From Paenibacillus sp. PvR098 (GTDB lineage Bacteria; Bacillota; Bacilli; Paenibacillales; NBRC-103111), in assembly GCF_017833255.1 (NCBI RefSeq), contig NZ_JAFIBU010000001.1, positions 4,384,501-4,448,500 on the forward strand: a DNA stretch of 64,000 nucleotides. The letters run 5' to 3'. Below are positions 53,907 to 63,150 of the stretch, piece after piece. The position numbers and the translations under genes were made by a program. Positions within the stretch are counted from its first letter, which is position 1; each line of letters opens with the position of its first letter. Under the pieces are notes generated by a model. That model saw only the letters and a list, made by a program, of their open reading frames with translations, was not told the origin of the DNA and searched no databases.

Positions 53907-55844
53907 ATGGCGGTAAAAGTAAGTTTTCCGGATGGCGCGGTAAGGGAGTTTGAACAAGGCGCTACGGTGGAGGATGTCGCGGGCTCCATTAGCTCGGGCT
54001 TGAAGAAAAATGCTGTGGTAGGCAAGATGAACGGTAAGCTGGTGGATTTAAACACGCCGATCGAAGCGGACACACCGCTTCAAATCGTTACATTGGACAG
54101 CGAAGAAGGGCTTGAGGTATACCGGCACAGTACGGCGCATTTGATGGCGCAAGCGATCAAACGCCTGTACGGGGAGAAGAACGTTAAGCTGGGGATCGGC
54201 CCGGTCATCGAAGACGGTTTCTACTATGACATCGATATGGAGGCTTCGCTGACACCTGAGGATCTCGTGAAGATAGAGAAGGAAATGGAACGGATCGCAC
54301 AGGAGAACTTGCCGATTCGCCGCCGTGAAGTCAGCCGGGAAGAAGCGGTACGCATCTTCACTGAACTGGAGGATCCTTTAAAGCTGGAGCTGATTCGTGA
54401 TCTTCCGGGGGATTCGGTAATTACGATTTATGATCAAGGCGAATTCTTCGATCTTTGCCGCGGTCCTCATCTTCCGTCCACTGGCCGGATCAAAGCCTTC
54501 AAGCTGCTGAGTGTAGCCGGTGCTTATTGGAGAGGCGATTCCAAGAACAAAATGCTGCAGCGGATTTACGGTACGGCCTTCCCGAAAAAAGCGGAGTTGG
54601 ACGAGCATTTGCATCTCCTGGAGGAAGCCAAGAAACGCGACCACCGCAAGCTCGGCAAAGAGCTGAAAATGTTTACCTTCTCCAATGAAGTCGGCCAAGG
54701 GCTGCCTCTTTGGTTGCCTCACGGAGCGAAGCTTCGACGTACGATGGAGCGTTACATCGTCGATTTGGAGGAACGTTTAGGGTATCAGCACGTGTATACG
54801 CCGGTGCTTGCTAACGTCGAGCTTTACAAAACCAGCGGTCACTGGGAACATTACAGCGAAGATATGTTTCCTAAGATGGTCATGGATAACGAAGAGCTGG
54901 TGCTGCGCCCGATGAACTGTCCGCATCACATGATGGTGTATAAAAGCGATATGCGCAGCTATCGCGATCTGCCGGTACGGATCGCCGAGCTTGGCATGAT
55001 GCACCGTTATGAGATGTCCGGCGCGCTGACCGGTCTGCACCGCGTTCGGGCGATGACGCTGAATGATGCGCATATTTTCTGCCGTCCCGATCAGATCAAG
55101 GAGGAGTTTGCCCGCGTCGTGAACCTGATCCGTCAGGTATATGAAGATTTCGGGATTAAAGAGTACCGTTTCCGCTTGTCTTACCGTGATCCGAAGGATA
55201 CGGAGAAGTATTTCCAGAATGACGAGATGTGGGAAATGTCGCAGCGTATGCTGCGTGAAGTAGTGGAAGAGCTCGGCCTGCCGTTCTTTGAAGCGGAGGG
55301 CGAAGCGGCCTTCTATGGTCCAAAGCTTGACGTGCAGATCAAGACCGCTCTTAAGAAAGAAGAGACGCTTTCCACTGCACAGCTGGACTTCCTGCTGCCG
55401 GAGCGATTCCAACTAGAGTACGTCGGCGCCGATGGTCAAAAGCACCGTCCGGTCGTTATCCACCGCGGCATCATCTCTACGATGGAGCGCATGACGGCCT
55501 TCCTGCTGGAGAATTTCGCAGGTGCGCTGCCGACATGGTTGTGTCCGGTTCAAGCTAAAGTGCTTCCTGTATCAAGTAATTTCGAAGGCTATGCTAAGGA
55601 AGTGGAGGAGAAGCTGAAGCTCGCCGGCATTCGTGTAGAAGCGGATGTGCGGAACGAGAAGCTCGGTTACAAAATCCGTGAAGCACAGCTGGAAAAAATT
55701 CCATACATGCTTGTTGTGGGCGAGAATGAGGTCCAATCGGGAAGCGTGTCGGTACGTAAACGGGGACAAGGCGATCTGGGCGCTCAAAGCTTGGAGAGTG
55801 TCGTTGCGCTGATTGAGGAAGATATCCGTTCAAAGCAAGTATAA
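53907..55844 (+). CDS. thrS: Threonyl-tRNA synthetase
   Basis: 645 residues: an N-terminal TGS domain (1-62), an editing domain with [13 protein letters not shown] and [16 protein letters not shown] [15 protein letters not shown], the class II catalytic core (zinc ligands include the Cys in MNCPHHM; motif 3 in [11 protein letters not shown]), and a C-terminal anticodon-binding domain. GGAGG precedes the ATG. It charges tRNA-Thr and is controlled by the T-box. A terminator follows. Confidence 0.98.
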   Translation: MAVKVSFPDGAVREFEQGATVEDVAGSISSGLKKNAVVGKMNGKLVDLNTPIEADTPLQIVTLDSEEGLEVYRHSTAHLMAQAIKRLYGEKNVKLGIGPVIEDGFYYDIDMEASLTPEDLVKIEKEMERIAQENLPIRRREVSREEAVRIFTELEDPLKLELIRDLPGDSVITIYDQGEFFDLCRGPHLPSTGRIKAFKLLSVAGAYWRGDSKNKMLQRIYGTAFPKKAELDEHLHLLEEAKKRDHRKLGKELKMFTFSNEVGQGLPLWLPHGAKLRRTMERYIVDLEERLGYQHVYTPVLANVELYKTSGHWEHYSEDMFPKMVMDNEELVLRPMNCPHHMMVYKSDMRSYRDLPVRIAELGMMHRYEMSGALTGLHRVRAMTLNDAHIFCRPDQIKEEFARVVNLIRQVYEDFGIKEYRFRLSYRDPKDTEKYFQNDEMWEMSQRMLREVVEELGLPFFEAEGEAAFYGPKLDVQIKTALKKEETLSTAQLDFLLPERFQLEYVGADGQKHRPVVIHRGIISTMERMTAFLLENFAGALPTWLCPVQAKVLPVSSNFEGYAKEVEEKLKLAGIRVEADVRNEKLGYKIREAQLEKIPYMLVVGENEVQSGSVSVRKRGQGDLGAQSLESVVALIEEDIRSKQV

Positions 55845-55857
55845 TAGAAGGAATACG

Positions 55858-55886
55858 AACCGCCAGGCGATGAGCCTGGCGGTTTT
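55858..55886 (+). terminator. Terminator of thrS
   Basis: AACCGCCAGGC (55858-55868) / GCCTGGCGGTT (55874-55882+) followed by TTTT. Confidence 0.9.
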
Positions 55887-55992
55887 CATTTGAGGAACGG
55901 GGAACTTTTACATGAAAGGAAATATTTATTAAATTGGGATATACATCCTAATTCTAATCACTCTTTTTTATCAACTCAATGAGATTGAAGGC

Positions 55993-56101
55993 TGTGTATA
56001 ACTTTGTCCACATAACCCACCGTATGAATACACATTAAACGACGGTTATTAACAACATACTCACAGGTTGTACACATATCTATGTGGATAACAGAACGCT
56101 T
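55993..56101 (+). promoter_or_regulatory. Cluster of DnaA boxes upstream of sda
   Basis: TGTGGATAA at 56093-56101 is a perfect DnaA box (reverse TTATCCACA). Near matches are TGTGTATAA (55993-56001), TTGTCCACA (56004-56012) and TTGTACACA (56078-56086). In B. subtilis DnaA binds such boxes to control sda. Confidence 0.82.
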
Positions 56102-56161
56102 GTTCTAGCTTTGGCTGCGTGTTAATATGATTGTAGATTACAGGATAAGGTGATAGATCTT

Positions 56162-56317
56162 ATGAAACAGATCAGTAATGAGATGTTGGTGGATTCGTAT
56201 TTCAGAGCTATTGATTTGCAGTTGGAGAAAGAATTTGTTGAATTGTTGCTGGATGAGATTAGACACCGGCAAATCAACTTAGACTACTACAGAGCAGGTG
56301 AAGCCCAGGTCAGTTGA
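56162..56317 (+). CDS. sda: Sporulation histidine kinase inhibitor Sda
   Basis: 51 residues from ATG 56162, preceded by AAGGTGA. MKQISNEMLVDSYFRAIDLQ then EFVELLLDEIRHRQ matches Sda, the antiparallel helical hairpin that blocks KinA and thus stops sporulation during DNA replication problems; the C-terminal tail is slightly longer than in B. subtilis. The DnaA boxes upstream fit the known checkpoint. The stop lies inside the terminator stem. Confidence 0.9.
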   Translation: MKQISNEMLVDSYFRAIDLQLEKEFVELLLDEIRHRQINLDYYRAGEAQVS

Positions 56318-56334
56318 CCGGGCTTTTTTTCTTT
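56302..56334 (+). terminator. Terminator of sda
   Basis: AGCCC and AGGTCA pair with TGACC and GGGCT around a short loop, followed by seven T. Confidence 0.88.
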
Positions 56335-56382
56335 TTTTCTGTGATATAATGATTATCAAATCATTAGTTTGGGAGCGTTCAT

Positions 56383-56646
56383 ATGCAGAGTCAGACAGTC
56401 ATTGTAGATCATCCGCAAGGCTTTCATGCCAGACCTGTTGCCCGTTGGGTGAGCCTTGCCCAGACATTTCACAGCGATATTACCGTGAAGTTCGAAAGCA
56501 GCACCATTGACGGTAAAAGTGCGCTAGGGCTCATGGCGCTCAGCATAAAAAGTGGAGCGAAGCTGGAGATTTGTACGAGTGGTCCGGATGAGCAGGAGGC
56601 GTTAGCGGCGCTCGTCTTATTGGTTCAAAATCATTTTCAAGCTTGA
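56383..56646 (+). CDS. ptsH: HPr-type phosphocarrier protein
   Basis: 87 residues, the normal HPr length. The phosphorylated histidine H15 is in QGFHARPVA, and Ser46, the regulatory HPr-kinase site, is in GKSALGLMALS. So it is HPr-like rather than Crh, which lacks His15. The overall sequence is somewhat diverged from Bacillus HPr and no ptsI is next to it, so another HPr-like role is possible. GGGAGC precedes the ATG. Confidence 0.85.
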   Translation: MQSQTVIVDHPQGFHARPVARWVSLAQTFHSDITVKFESSTIDGKSALGLMALSIKSGAKLEICTSGPDEQEALAALVLLVQNHFQA

Positions 56647-56674
56647 CACTGAAGGTATGGAGGCATAAAGGCAC

Positions 56675-56947
56675 GTTATCCGCAATCGGCGCGATGGGCA
56701 TGATCCGTGGAGGTCCGGACTCGAGGAAGCGCAAACCTTCATTGATTGGGCATTAACGAAGCAGGCGCAGGAGCTTGGCAAGCAGGTAGGGAATTACCAA
56801 TGGCTAACGAACCGGGAAGCGGTATCTCCTGAAGAGGCGGTCTCACTCGATGTGCTCCAAGTCATTCCCTACGATCAACAGTGGGCGGGAGATAACCGCA
56901 GGCGGCTTATCGAACGTTGGGTCAAAGAAGTCCTTGGCAGCAGCTAA
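56675..56947 (+). pseudogene. Remnant of an iron-type ABC substrate-binding protein gene
   Basis: In one frame AIGAMGMIRGGPD, and after a frameshift near 56725 EEAQTFIDWALTKQAQELG, VGNYQWLTNREA and YDQQWAGDNRRRLIERWVKE to a TAA at 56945-56947. This is the C-terminal third of a Fe3+/thiamin-type binding protein (AfuA/FbpA-like: ends with WAGENRDRLIERW in intact homologues). The first two thirds are missing, so it is a decayed gene. Confidence 0.75.
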
Positions 56948-56966
56948 ACATAAGGGCATACCCAGT

Positions 56967-57005
56967 AACGCAAAAAACGGACCTTGCTAGTCCGTTTTTT
57001 GCGTT
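56967..57005. terminator. Bidirectional terminator
   Basis: AACGCAAAAAACGGAC pairs with GTCCGTTTTTTGCGTT; a long A/T-containing stem between the remnant and the convergent reductase gene. Confidence 0.9.
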
Positions 57006-57029
57006 AAGTTCTCATATCCGCCAACATGC

Positions 57030-58016
57030 TTACAGCTTCATGTTCGAGCTATGTCCGGGGGAGAGCTTAGCCGTAGGATCGATGTATACTTTGGCATTGT
57101 TGATGGCCGTAGGTGCTTCACCGAAACCGACGGCGATCAATTTCAGCTTACCCGGGTAAGTGGTGATGTCGCCAGCTGCGAAAATGCCGGGAATATTCGT
57201 TTCCATGCGGGAATCTACGATGATCGAGCCGTTGTCGATCTCAAGTCCCCATTGTGCAATAGGACCAAGCGTGGAGACAAAACCGAAGTTAACAATGACC
57301 GCATCCACGTCAATGACCGTTTCTTCGCCGGTTTTGATGTGTTTTAGCGTCACTTTCTCGATCAAGCTGTTGCCATGCAGTGCGGTGATTTCCGTCGGTG
57401 TGACCACGTCGACCTTGGATTTCATCAAGTTCTCTACGCTGTGCTCATGTGCGCGGAATTTATCGCGGCGGTGAATCAGCGTCACCTTCTCGGCGATGGG
57501 TTCCAGCATCAGCGCCCAGTCTACAGCGGAATCCCCGCCGCCGCTAATGAGCACCTTTTGTCCTTTAAACTGGTGAAGATCACTGACGAAATAATGCAGG
57601 TTTTTCTTTTCGTATCGGGCAGCTTCGGGCAGCTCCAGTCTTCTCGGTTCAAACGCGCCGACCCCGCCGGTAATGATGACAGCCTTGGATTGATGAGTTC
57701 CTTTGTCCGTAGTCACTTCAAACAGCCGCTCGTCTTTTTTCTCCACCTTCTGTACTTTCTCTTCCAGGCATACTTCGATGGGAAAATGCTTCATTTGGGT
57801 GTTTAAATTGTTGACCAGTTCTTGCGCCGTTACTTTAGGAAATCCAGCCACATCATAAATGTATTTCTCCGGATAAAGAGCAGCCAATTGTCCTCCGAGC
57901 TGTGGCATGCTTTCAATCAGTTTTACGGAAGCCTGCCGCATCCCTCCATAAAAAGCGGCAAACATACCTGCAGGGCCTCCGCCGACGATAATCACGTCGC
58001 TTATTTCGTTACTCAT
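57030..58016 (-). CDS. Ferredoxin--NADP reductase (YumC type)
   Basis: 328 residues, thioredoxin-reductase-like two-dinucleotide-fold. FAD motif [22 protein letters not shown] motif [14 protein letters not shown], and [12 protein letters not shown] at the C-terminus; there is no CxxC redox pair, which separates it from thioredoxin reductase and fits YumC-type ferredoxin/flavodoxin-NADP reductase. It transfers electrons between NADPH and small redox proteins. Confidence 0.92.
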   Translation of the reverse strand: MSNEISDVIIVGGGPAGMFAAFYGGMRQASVKLIESMPQLGGQLAALYPEKYIYDVAGFPKVTAQELVNNLNTQMKHFPIEVCLEEKVQKVEKKDERLFEVTTDKGTHQSKAVIITGGVGAFEPRRLELPEAARYEKKNLHYFVSDLHQFKGQKVLISGGGDSAVDWALMLEPIAEKVTLIHRRDKFRAHEHSVENLMKSKVDVVTPTEITALHGNSLIEKVTLKHIKTGEETVIDVDAVIVNFGFVSTLGPIAQWGLEIDNGSIIVDSRMETNIPGIFAAGDITTYPGKLKLIAVGFGEAPTAINNAKVYIDPTAKLSPGHSSNMKL

Positions 58017-58353
58017 GAAAAAATAACACCTCCGATAATCAATCTTTTATATTATAAACTTTACACCCCTAGTATGAAAATAAGAAATGCCATTTGCAAT
58101 GACTGATTAAATTGATTAGCCCGATAAAGTTTTTGTATAGCAATCGACAAATTTTGCAGATTTCACGGTTGTACACCCGGTATTGTGCCGATTTTCCTGC
58201 TTTTTTAACCAAATTAGGGCTTGCTATTTGCACAATAAAATTATATTATTTTTGTGAACTGGTTAATACCGTTGTTGAAGATATGCTTTAAACGCTTATA
58301 TTTTCATTCTCCATTGCAAAATATAAAGGAATGAAACTATTTTTTGGCATACA
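58017..58353. other. Divergent promoter region between yumC-like and ndh genes
   Basis: About 340 AT-rich bases between divergent genes. Besides the Rex box and ndh promoter that follow, one half-site-like TTGTGAAC occurs near 58253 and could be a second, weak Rex site. No small gene is apparent. Confidence 0.5.
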
Positions 58354-58371
58354 TTGTGTAATTTTTCACAA
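58354..58371 (+). promoter_or_regulatory. Rex operator upstream of ndh
   Basis: TTGTGTAATTTTTCACAA, an 18-base match to the Rex consensus TTGTGAAATATTTCACAA with intact TTGTG and CACAA arms. It overlaps the ndh -35 position. Confidence 0.85.
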
Positions 58372-58392
58372 ACGGTTTTGTAGCTATATAAT
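58364..58392 (+). promoter_or_regulatory. ndh promoter
   Basis: TTTCAC (58364-58369), 17-base spacer, TATAAT (58387-58392); the -35 lies in the Rex box, so bound Rex would block it. Confidence 0.65.
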
Positions 58393-58423
58393 AAAGTAAA
58401 TATGGGATGGAAGGGATAGAACC

Positions 58424-59614
58424 ATGAGTCGAATTCCGAGAATAGTCATTTTGGGCGCTGGGTATGGAGGCATTGTAACGGCTATTCGTTTGCAAAAAGA
58501 GCTGAACTACAATGAGGCTGATGTGACGCTGGTAAACAAGCATGATTACCACTACATTACCACTCATCTGCATATGCCTGCAGCAGGTACGGATAATCCT
58601 GAAAATGCAAGAGTGAATATTTTGAAGCTCATCGACGAGTTTAAAATTGACTTCGTTAAATCCACTGTCGTTCAAATTCGTCCGCAGGAGAAGAAAGTCA
58701 TTCTTGAAGAAGGAACGCTTTCGTATGACTATTTGGTAATTGGTCTTGGTGGCGAACCGGAAACATTCGGTATTCCAGGTCTAAAGGAGTACGCTCTGAA
58801 TATTCGTTCGATCAACAGCGTCCGTTTCATTCGCGAACATATCGAATACCAATTCGCCAAGTTCAAGCGCGAGCCTTCCCGTACTGAGTACTTGACTTTT
58901 GTAGTCGGCGGCGCAGGGTTTACGGGCATCGAATTTATCGGCGAGCTGGCTGACCGAATTCCTCAACTGTGCAAGGAATTCGACGTGGATCCTTCCCTTG
59001 TTAAAATTTATAATGTAGAAGCGGCACCGACGGCATTACCGGGATTTGATCCGGAGCTGGTCGAGTACGCAATGGATGTTCTGAAGAATAAAGGCGTAAC
59101 GTTCAAGATCGCTACAGCCATCAAAGAGTGCACGCCGGAGGGCGTTGTGCTGGCCACTGGCGAAGAGATTAAATCCGCGACGGTCATCTGGACTGGCGGT
59201 ATTCGCGGAAATCACATGTTGGATGAAGCTGGCTTCGAAACGATGCGCGGTCGCATTAAAGTGGATGAGACACTGCGTGTGCCGGGGCATGAGAATGTGT
59301 ACGTCTTGGGCGATTGCTCCATCGTGATGAATCCGGAAGGCCGCCCATACCCACCGACGGCGCAAATCTCTATGCAGCAAGCGGAAGTGTGCGCAAGCAA
59401 TCTAGTGGCCCAAATTCGCGGTTCCGAGCTAAAGAAGTTTGAATATAAGCCAAAAGGAACAGTGGCGTCCCTTGGCCGCGGCGAAGCGATCGGAATTGTC
59501 GGTTCCAAGAAAATTAAAGGCGGAACGGCTGCGATCATGAAGAAAATCATCGATATGCGCTACCTGTACATCATTGGCGGAATTCCGCTGGTCATCAAGA
59601 AAGGAAAGTTCTAG
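58424..59614 (+). CDS. ndh: Type II NADH dehydrogenase (NDH-2, YumB-like)
   Basis: 396 residues. FAD motif IVILGAGYGGIV, NADH motif FVVGGAGFTGIEFIGEL, and the C-terminal membrane-binding helix region (AIMKKIIDMRYLYIIGGIPL). It passes electrons from NADH to menaquinone without pumping protons. GGAAGGG precedes the ATG. The Rex box links expression to the NADH/NAD ratio. Confidence 0.93.
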   Translation: MSRIPRIVILGAGYGGIVTAIRLQKELNYNEADVTLVNKHDYHYITTHLHMPAAGTDNPENARVNILKLIDEFKIDFVKSTVVQIRPQEKKVILEEGTLSYDYLVIGLGGEPETFGIPGLKEYALNIRSINSVRFIREHIEYQFAKFKREPSRTEYLTFVVGGAGFTGIEFIGELADRIPQLCKEFDVDPSLVKIYNVEAAPTALPGFDPELVEYAMDVLKNKGVTFKIATAIKECTPEGVVLATGEEIKSATVIWTGGIRGNHMLDEAGFETMRGRIKVDETLRVPGHENVYVLGDCSIVMNPEGRPYPPTAQISMQQAEVCASNLVAQIRGSELKKFEYKPKGTVASLGRGEAIGIVGSKKIKGGTAAIMKKIIDMRYLYIIGGIPLVIKKGKF

Positions 59615-59617
59615 GTC

Positions 59618-59890
59618 GTGAGACACTGCAGCGTTCAAGTTCGGGGGCTGCTGACGCGGAATGAGCTCGACAGGTACAATGCGCTGATGGACGTCGGCCA
59701 TTATTTGGAGTCGCAGGAGCGCTATGATCTGGTTCATACCGTACAGAAGGAAATCGATATTCTGATCCTCCCCGCCATTGAGCGGTTGAAGGAGAAGTCA
59801 CGGCAGCGCGACCGGGATACGGAGGAGTACCTTCGCCGCAAAGAGCTTGAAAAAGAGCTTGAGCGATTGGCAGCAGACGACGATGAATAA
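59618..59890 (+). CDS. Small charged helical protein, unknown
   Basis: 90 residues from GTG 59618, three bases after ndh, with AAGGAAAG upstream. The C-terminal half is a highly charged helix (RLKEKSRQRDRDTEEYLRRK). Spacing suggests co-transcription with ndh. No named family. Confidence 0.7.
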   Translation: MRHCSVQVRGLLTRNELDRYNALMDVGHYLESQERYDLVHTVQKEIDILILPAIERLKEKSRQRDRDTEEYLRRKELEKELERLAADDDE

Positions 59891-59893
59891 AAT

Positions 59894-59947
59894 AAAACCT
59901 TATCGCAGATCGGTTTGTGGCATGGACCGATTGCGATAAGGTTTTTT
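59894..59947. terminator. Bidirectional terminator
   Basis: AAAACCTTATCGC (59894-59906) pairs with GCGATAAGGTTTT (59933-59945), with an inner ATCGGT/ACCGAT stem. Confidence 0.92.
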
Positions 59948-59978
59948 GTTATAGTCCGGTATGAATGAAATGCAGGAT

Positions 59979-60725
59979 CTAGAGCTTCAGCATCGATGCC
60001 ATTTTGTCTTGATCAAGCAGGTTGCCGACGTAGAATTCGCCGAACTCGCCGAAACGTGCGCTTGTCTCGTCAAAACGCATCTCGTAAACGATCTTCTTGA
60101 ATTGAAGCGCATCATCTGCGAATAGGGTTACGCCCCATTCCCAATCGTCCAGACCGATGGAGCCACAAATGATCTGCTTAATCTTTCCAGCGTAATTGCG
60201 GCCAATCATGCCGTGGCCGCGCATGAAGCTGCGGCGTTCCTCCGTGGAAAGCATGTACCAGTTATCGTTGCCTTCACGTCGCTTATTCATTGGATAGAAG
60301 CAGATATGCTTAGCTTTTGGAAGCGTTGGTTTTAATCGGGCAAGGATTTCGGGATCCTGCATCGGGTCAGTGCCAGGTTTTGCCATGTATCCGCCTAGCT
60401 CAACAATAGAGACATAGGAATAAGTCGGTAACGTAACTTGTGCGAACAACGTTTTGTTAAACGCGGTTTCAAGCTCGTTCAATTCTTCCAGCGTTTCGCG
60501 AAGGTGCATGAACACGAAGTCGGCCTTTTGTCCGATGACGGAATAAAAAGCGGTGCTTCCCTGCTTTTGGTCTTCCGTATTTTGATACTGGCTCAATAGG
60601 GTGTACAGCTCATCCTCGGCACGGGCTCTTTCATCGGCCGTCAGGCTCTTCCATGCATTCCAGTCGATCGCGCGGAAATCGTGCAGGCAATACCAGCCTT
60701 CCAGTGTGGATACGGCTTCACTCAT
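59979..60725 (-). CDS. hemQ: Coproheme decarboxylase (HemQ/ChdC)
   Basis: 248 residues from the ATG at 60725 with AAGGAG upstream; a TTG nine bases earlier is too close to it. Chlorite-dismutase family fold; the conserved YPMNKRR and the heme-ligand histidine in FMRGHGMIGRNYAGK are present. It converts coproheme to heme b using peroxide, the last step of the Gram-positive route. Confidence 0.93.
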   Translation of the reverse strand: MSEAVSTLEGWYCLHDFRAIDWNAWKSLTADERARAEDELYTLLSQYQNTEDQKQGSTAFYSVIGQKADFVFMHLRETLEELNELETAFNKTLFAQVTLPTYSYVSIVELGGYMAKPGTDPMQDPEILARLKPTLPKAKHICFYPMNKRREGNDNWYMLSTEERRSFMRGHGMIGRNYAGKIKQIICGSIGLDDWEWGVTLFADDALQFKKIVYEMRFDETSARFGEFGEFYVGNLLDQDKMASMLKL

Positions 60726-60875
60726 GATGGACAACTCCTTTATACTAAAATCATTCTATGTAATTTCGAGGTCGCTTGTTTCATTGTAGCGAAATCGGCT
60801 GTAAAGGGCAAATGACAGACCGTGACAAAACAACGAACGATTTGTGTCCGTGTCTTATATTCCATAACCGTTCAC

Positions 60876-60903
60876 TTTACCGGGCCCTCAGGTTTATTAT
60901 AAA
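60876..60903 (+). promoter_or_regulatory. Possible promoter for yuiB
   Basis: TTTACC (60876-60881), 16-base spacer, TATAAA (60898-60903). Confidence 0.4.
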
Positions 60904-60953
60904 ATAGATTTGATAAGCTTGCGTCACGTACGAAAAGAAAGGGGCTGTCCGGA

Positions 60954-61238
60954 TTGCTGCAATTGATTATCGTCACCATGCTGTTGTTCGTGCTTTTCTT
61001 CGGGCTCGGTTTTATTCTAAACATGCTGATGAAAACGACCTGGTTTCCCATTTATGGATATATTGCTCTGGTCATCGGTTTGGTCATCTATTGGGAATGG
61101 GGTACCGGCTCGCTTGGCGCCAACTTGGCAGAATACTCTATTGTCGACTATGTGCCCGCTATCGGCGGTCTGATCGGCGCCATCATCAGCGGCTCGACGA
61201 TCAAATCTCTTCGGGAAAAAGGCTATAAAATGTTTTAA
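60954..61238 (+). CDS. yuiB: YuiB-like membrane protein
   Basis: 94 residues from TTG 60954 (GAAAGGGG upstream). Three hydrophobic segments (1-25, 33-48, 66-80) separated by short loops, with the WEWGTGSLGANLAEYS segment. It matches YuiB of Bacilli, which lies near yumB/yumC; function unknown. Confidence 0.82.
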   Translation: MLQLIIVTMLLFVLFFGLGFILNMLMKTTWFPIYGYIALVIGLVIYWEWGTGSLGANLAEYSIVDYVPAIGGLIGAIISGSTIKSLREKGYKMF

Positions 61239-61274
61239 GTTTTACGTTTCTGAACTTCCTTACTTATTCCCCTC

Positions 61275-61310
61275 AAGGCCCTGCCATTTTGGCGGGGCTT
61301 AAGTTTATTT
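61275..61310 (+). terminator. Probable terminator of yuiB
   Basis: GCCCTGCC / GGCGGGGC stem, then TTAAGTTTATTT. Confidence 0.65.
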
Positions 61311-61338
61311 AAGGTGATTTGGTGTGGAGCGGAGAGTC

Positions 61339-61442
61339 GTGTAACTGCCGGAGAGTTTACGTGCCGCCTTTGAAATCGGGTTTTTACCGCTAGGAAGTTC
61401 AATGAATACCCGATTTCAAGAGCGGCCGGAGGCAGTTAGCAC
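61339..61442. repeat. Nested inverted-repeat element, about 104 bases
   Basis: Outer arms GTGTAACTGCC (61339-61349) and GGCAGTTAGCAC (61431-61442) pair with one bulge; inner arms TTGAAATCGGGT (61370-61381) and ACCCGATTTCAA (61408-61419) pair perfectly over 12 bp; GCCGCC and GCGGCC between them also fit. It could be a structured RNA or an intergenic repeat of miniature-element type. It lies between yuiB and dnaB. Confidence 0.7.
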
Positions 61443-61586
61443 AAGCTAGCAGCGGAATGCCAACAATCACCATAGCACTTCAGTCCCGCCAACATCAGCA
61501 TAGCCTTCTTTTTCTTCTACACACCTTGTCGATTCCTGTGGTAAAATGGAGAGTGAGACTGACAACACGGATGGAGCTTTGAACGA

Positions 61587-63098
61587 ATGCGAATAACGAA
61601 TTTGCTGCATTTTTCCGAATATCACCGTTTCTATGTCGTACGGGATTTCGCGTTGAGCAGCTTGGATTATAAGGTGCTGACTGCGGTTTACCAGCCTATG
61701 ATCGGGGCGTATGCCCTGAGCATATATTACACGCTGTTTCATCAGCTGGCAGCCGATAAGGCAGGCTGCTCCGAGATAGAGCAGCAGCGCAAGCTCTTTC
61801 TGGCACTGGAGCTGGAGGCAGGGGAAAGAGGCAGAAAGCATTTTGTCGAACAGACCTCTCGTCTTGAAGCAGTAGGGCTTTTGAAGACGTCGCGCCGGTT
61901 TGCAGCGGCTTCGGAAGATTATGTATACGAATATACGCTGTATGCGCCTGAAAAGCCGGCGGATTTTTTCCGGAATCAGCATTTGACGCTGCTGCTGCGG
62001 GATAAGGTTGGTAAATATGCGGTCTTTGCGCTGCGGGACGAGCTAGTACGGCCGGAGCCCGATGAACTGAAGGACGCCAATGCGGAGAACTTATCCGTAC
62101 CGTTCTACGAGCTGTTTCGGCTCAATACTCAAGTCGTTGATTATGAGCTGGAGCAGGCTTTCTTCGAGTCAGCCGCAGCTGAACCTGCGGAAGGGAAACC
62201 GGAAGTGACCTATAAGGGTTACCAATACGCGGAAATCATCATGCATTTCCCGCGCGAATCCTTAAACCGGGAGTATGTGGAGCGTCTCAAGTATGAGACG
62301 GAACAGATGGCTACCATTAATTTTGTGGCGAAAAAGTATAGTTTATATCTGACGGACGTTTGCCGTTTGCTGGATGAGGACGGCGTATTTGACGAAGAAG
62401 GACGGGTCGTTCTGGAATTGCTTCAGCATAAGGCGAATCAAGTATTCCGGGCGGATAAAAAACGCAGCGACGACCGTACTCGTATGCTGGCCAAAGTGAA
62501 TGATAAGCAGGGGGATTCAAGCCGCGACGGCGATGAGGACGGTCAATCCACTGGGGATAAAATCGTGGAGATGGAATTTTATCTGGACGTGCCCGATATA
62601 TTCCAAGGCGAATGCAATCAGCACCAGTACAATTATATTTTACGTAACGAGCCCTATACATTCCTGTTAGAGAAAATATTCTCCAAAGGTTCGGTGCCGG
62701 ACGGGCTGCTCGATACGCTGTCCAAGGTCGATTTGAATTACGGGTTGCGTGAAGAAGTCATTAATGTACTCATTCATTATATTTACGTTAACAAACGTTC
62801 ATGGTCCAGGACATCCATTGAATTCAGCGTGACGGACATGCTGGGGAAGCAGGTTAGTTCGTTCGAACAGGCGGTTCAATATATCCGTGAGCAGATGAAA
62901 TATACGGACAAGAAAGCGTCTCGAAGCGCACAGAGCAAAAGCGGCGGGGGCACAGCAGCGGCAAGGGGAGGCCGGGGAGGAGTACGTCAGAAGCCGGTCA
63001 TCCCGATTGTCAAGGATGCGCCTGCTGCGAAACAGCGAAGCGAAGCCGAACGGGAGGCGCTCCGCAAAAAAGCCCAACAGCTTGACGGACAGAGGTAG
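61587..63098 (+). CDS. dnaB: Replication initiation and membrane attachment protein DnaB (Gram-positive)
   Basis: 503 residues. N-terminal winged-helix DnaB/DnaD-like region (LSSLDYKVLTAVYQPMIGAY) and C-terminal DnaB_2 domain (LREEVINVLIHYIYVNKRS), then a low-complexity Gly/Arg/Ala tail. This is the loader partner, not the helicase DnaC. It brings oriC and PriA complexes to the membrane and helps DnaI load the helicase. Directly upstream of dnaI, as in B. subtilis. Confidence 0.9.
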   Translation: MRITNLLHFSEYHRFYVVRDFALSSLDYKVLTAVYQPMIGAYALSIYYTLFHQLAADKAGCSEIEQQRKLFLALELEAGERGRKHFVEQTSRLEAVGLLKTSRRFAAASEDYVYEYTLYAPEKPADFFRNQHLTLLLRDKVGKYAVFALRDELVRPEPDELKDANAENLSVPFYELFRLNTQVVDYELEQAFFESAAAEPAEGKPEVTYKGYQYAEIIMHFPRESLNREYVERLKYETEQMATINFVAKKYSLYLTDVCRLLDEDGVFDEEGRVVLELLQHKANQVFRADKKRSDDRTRMLAKVNDKQGDSSRDGDEDGQSTGDKIVEMEFYLDVPDIFQGECNQHQYNYILRNEPYTFLLEKIFSKGSVPDGLLDTLSKVDLNYGLREEVINVLIHYIYVNKRSWSRTSIEFSVTDMLGKQVSSFEQAVQYIREQMKYTDKKASRSAQSKSGGGTAAARGGRGGVRQKPVIPIVKDAPAAKQRSEAEREALRKKAQQLDGQR

Positions 63099-63150
63099 TC
63101 TGTCTGTTCTGATTATGGGTTAATCGGAAACCATGGGGGAGGTGGAGCCG

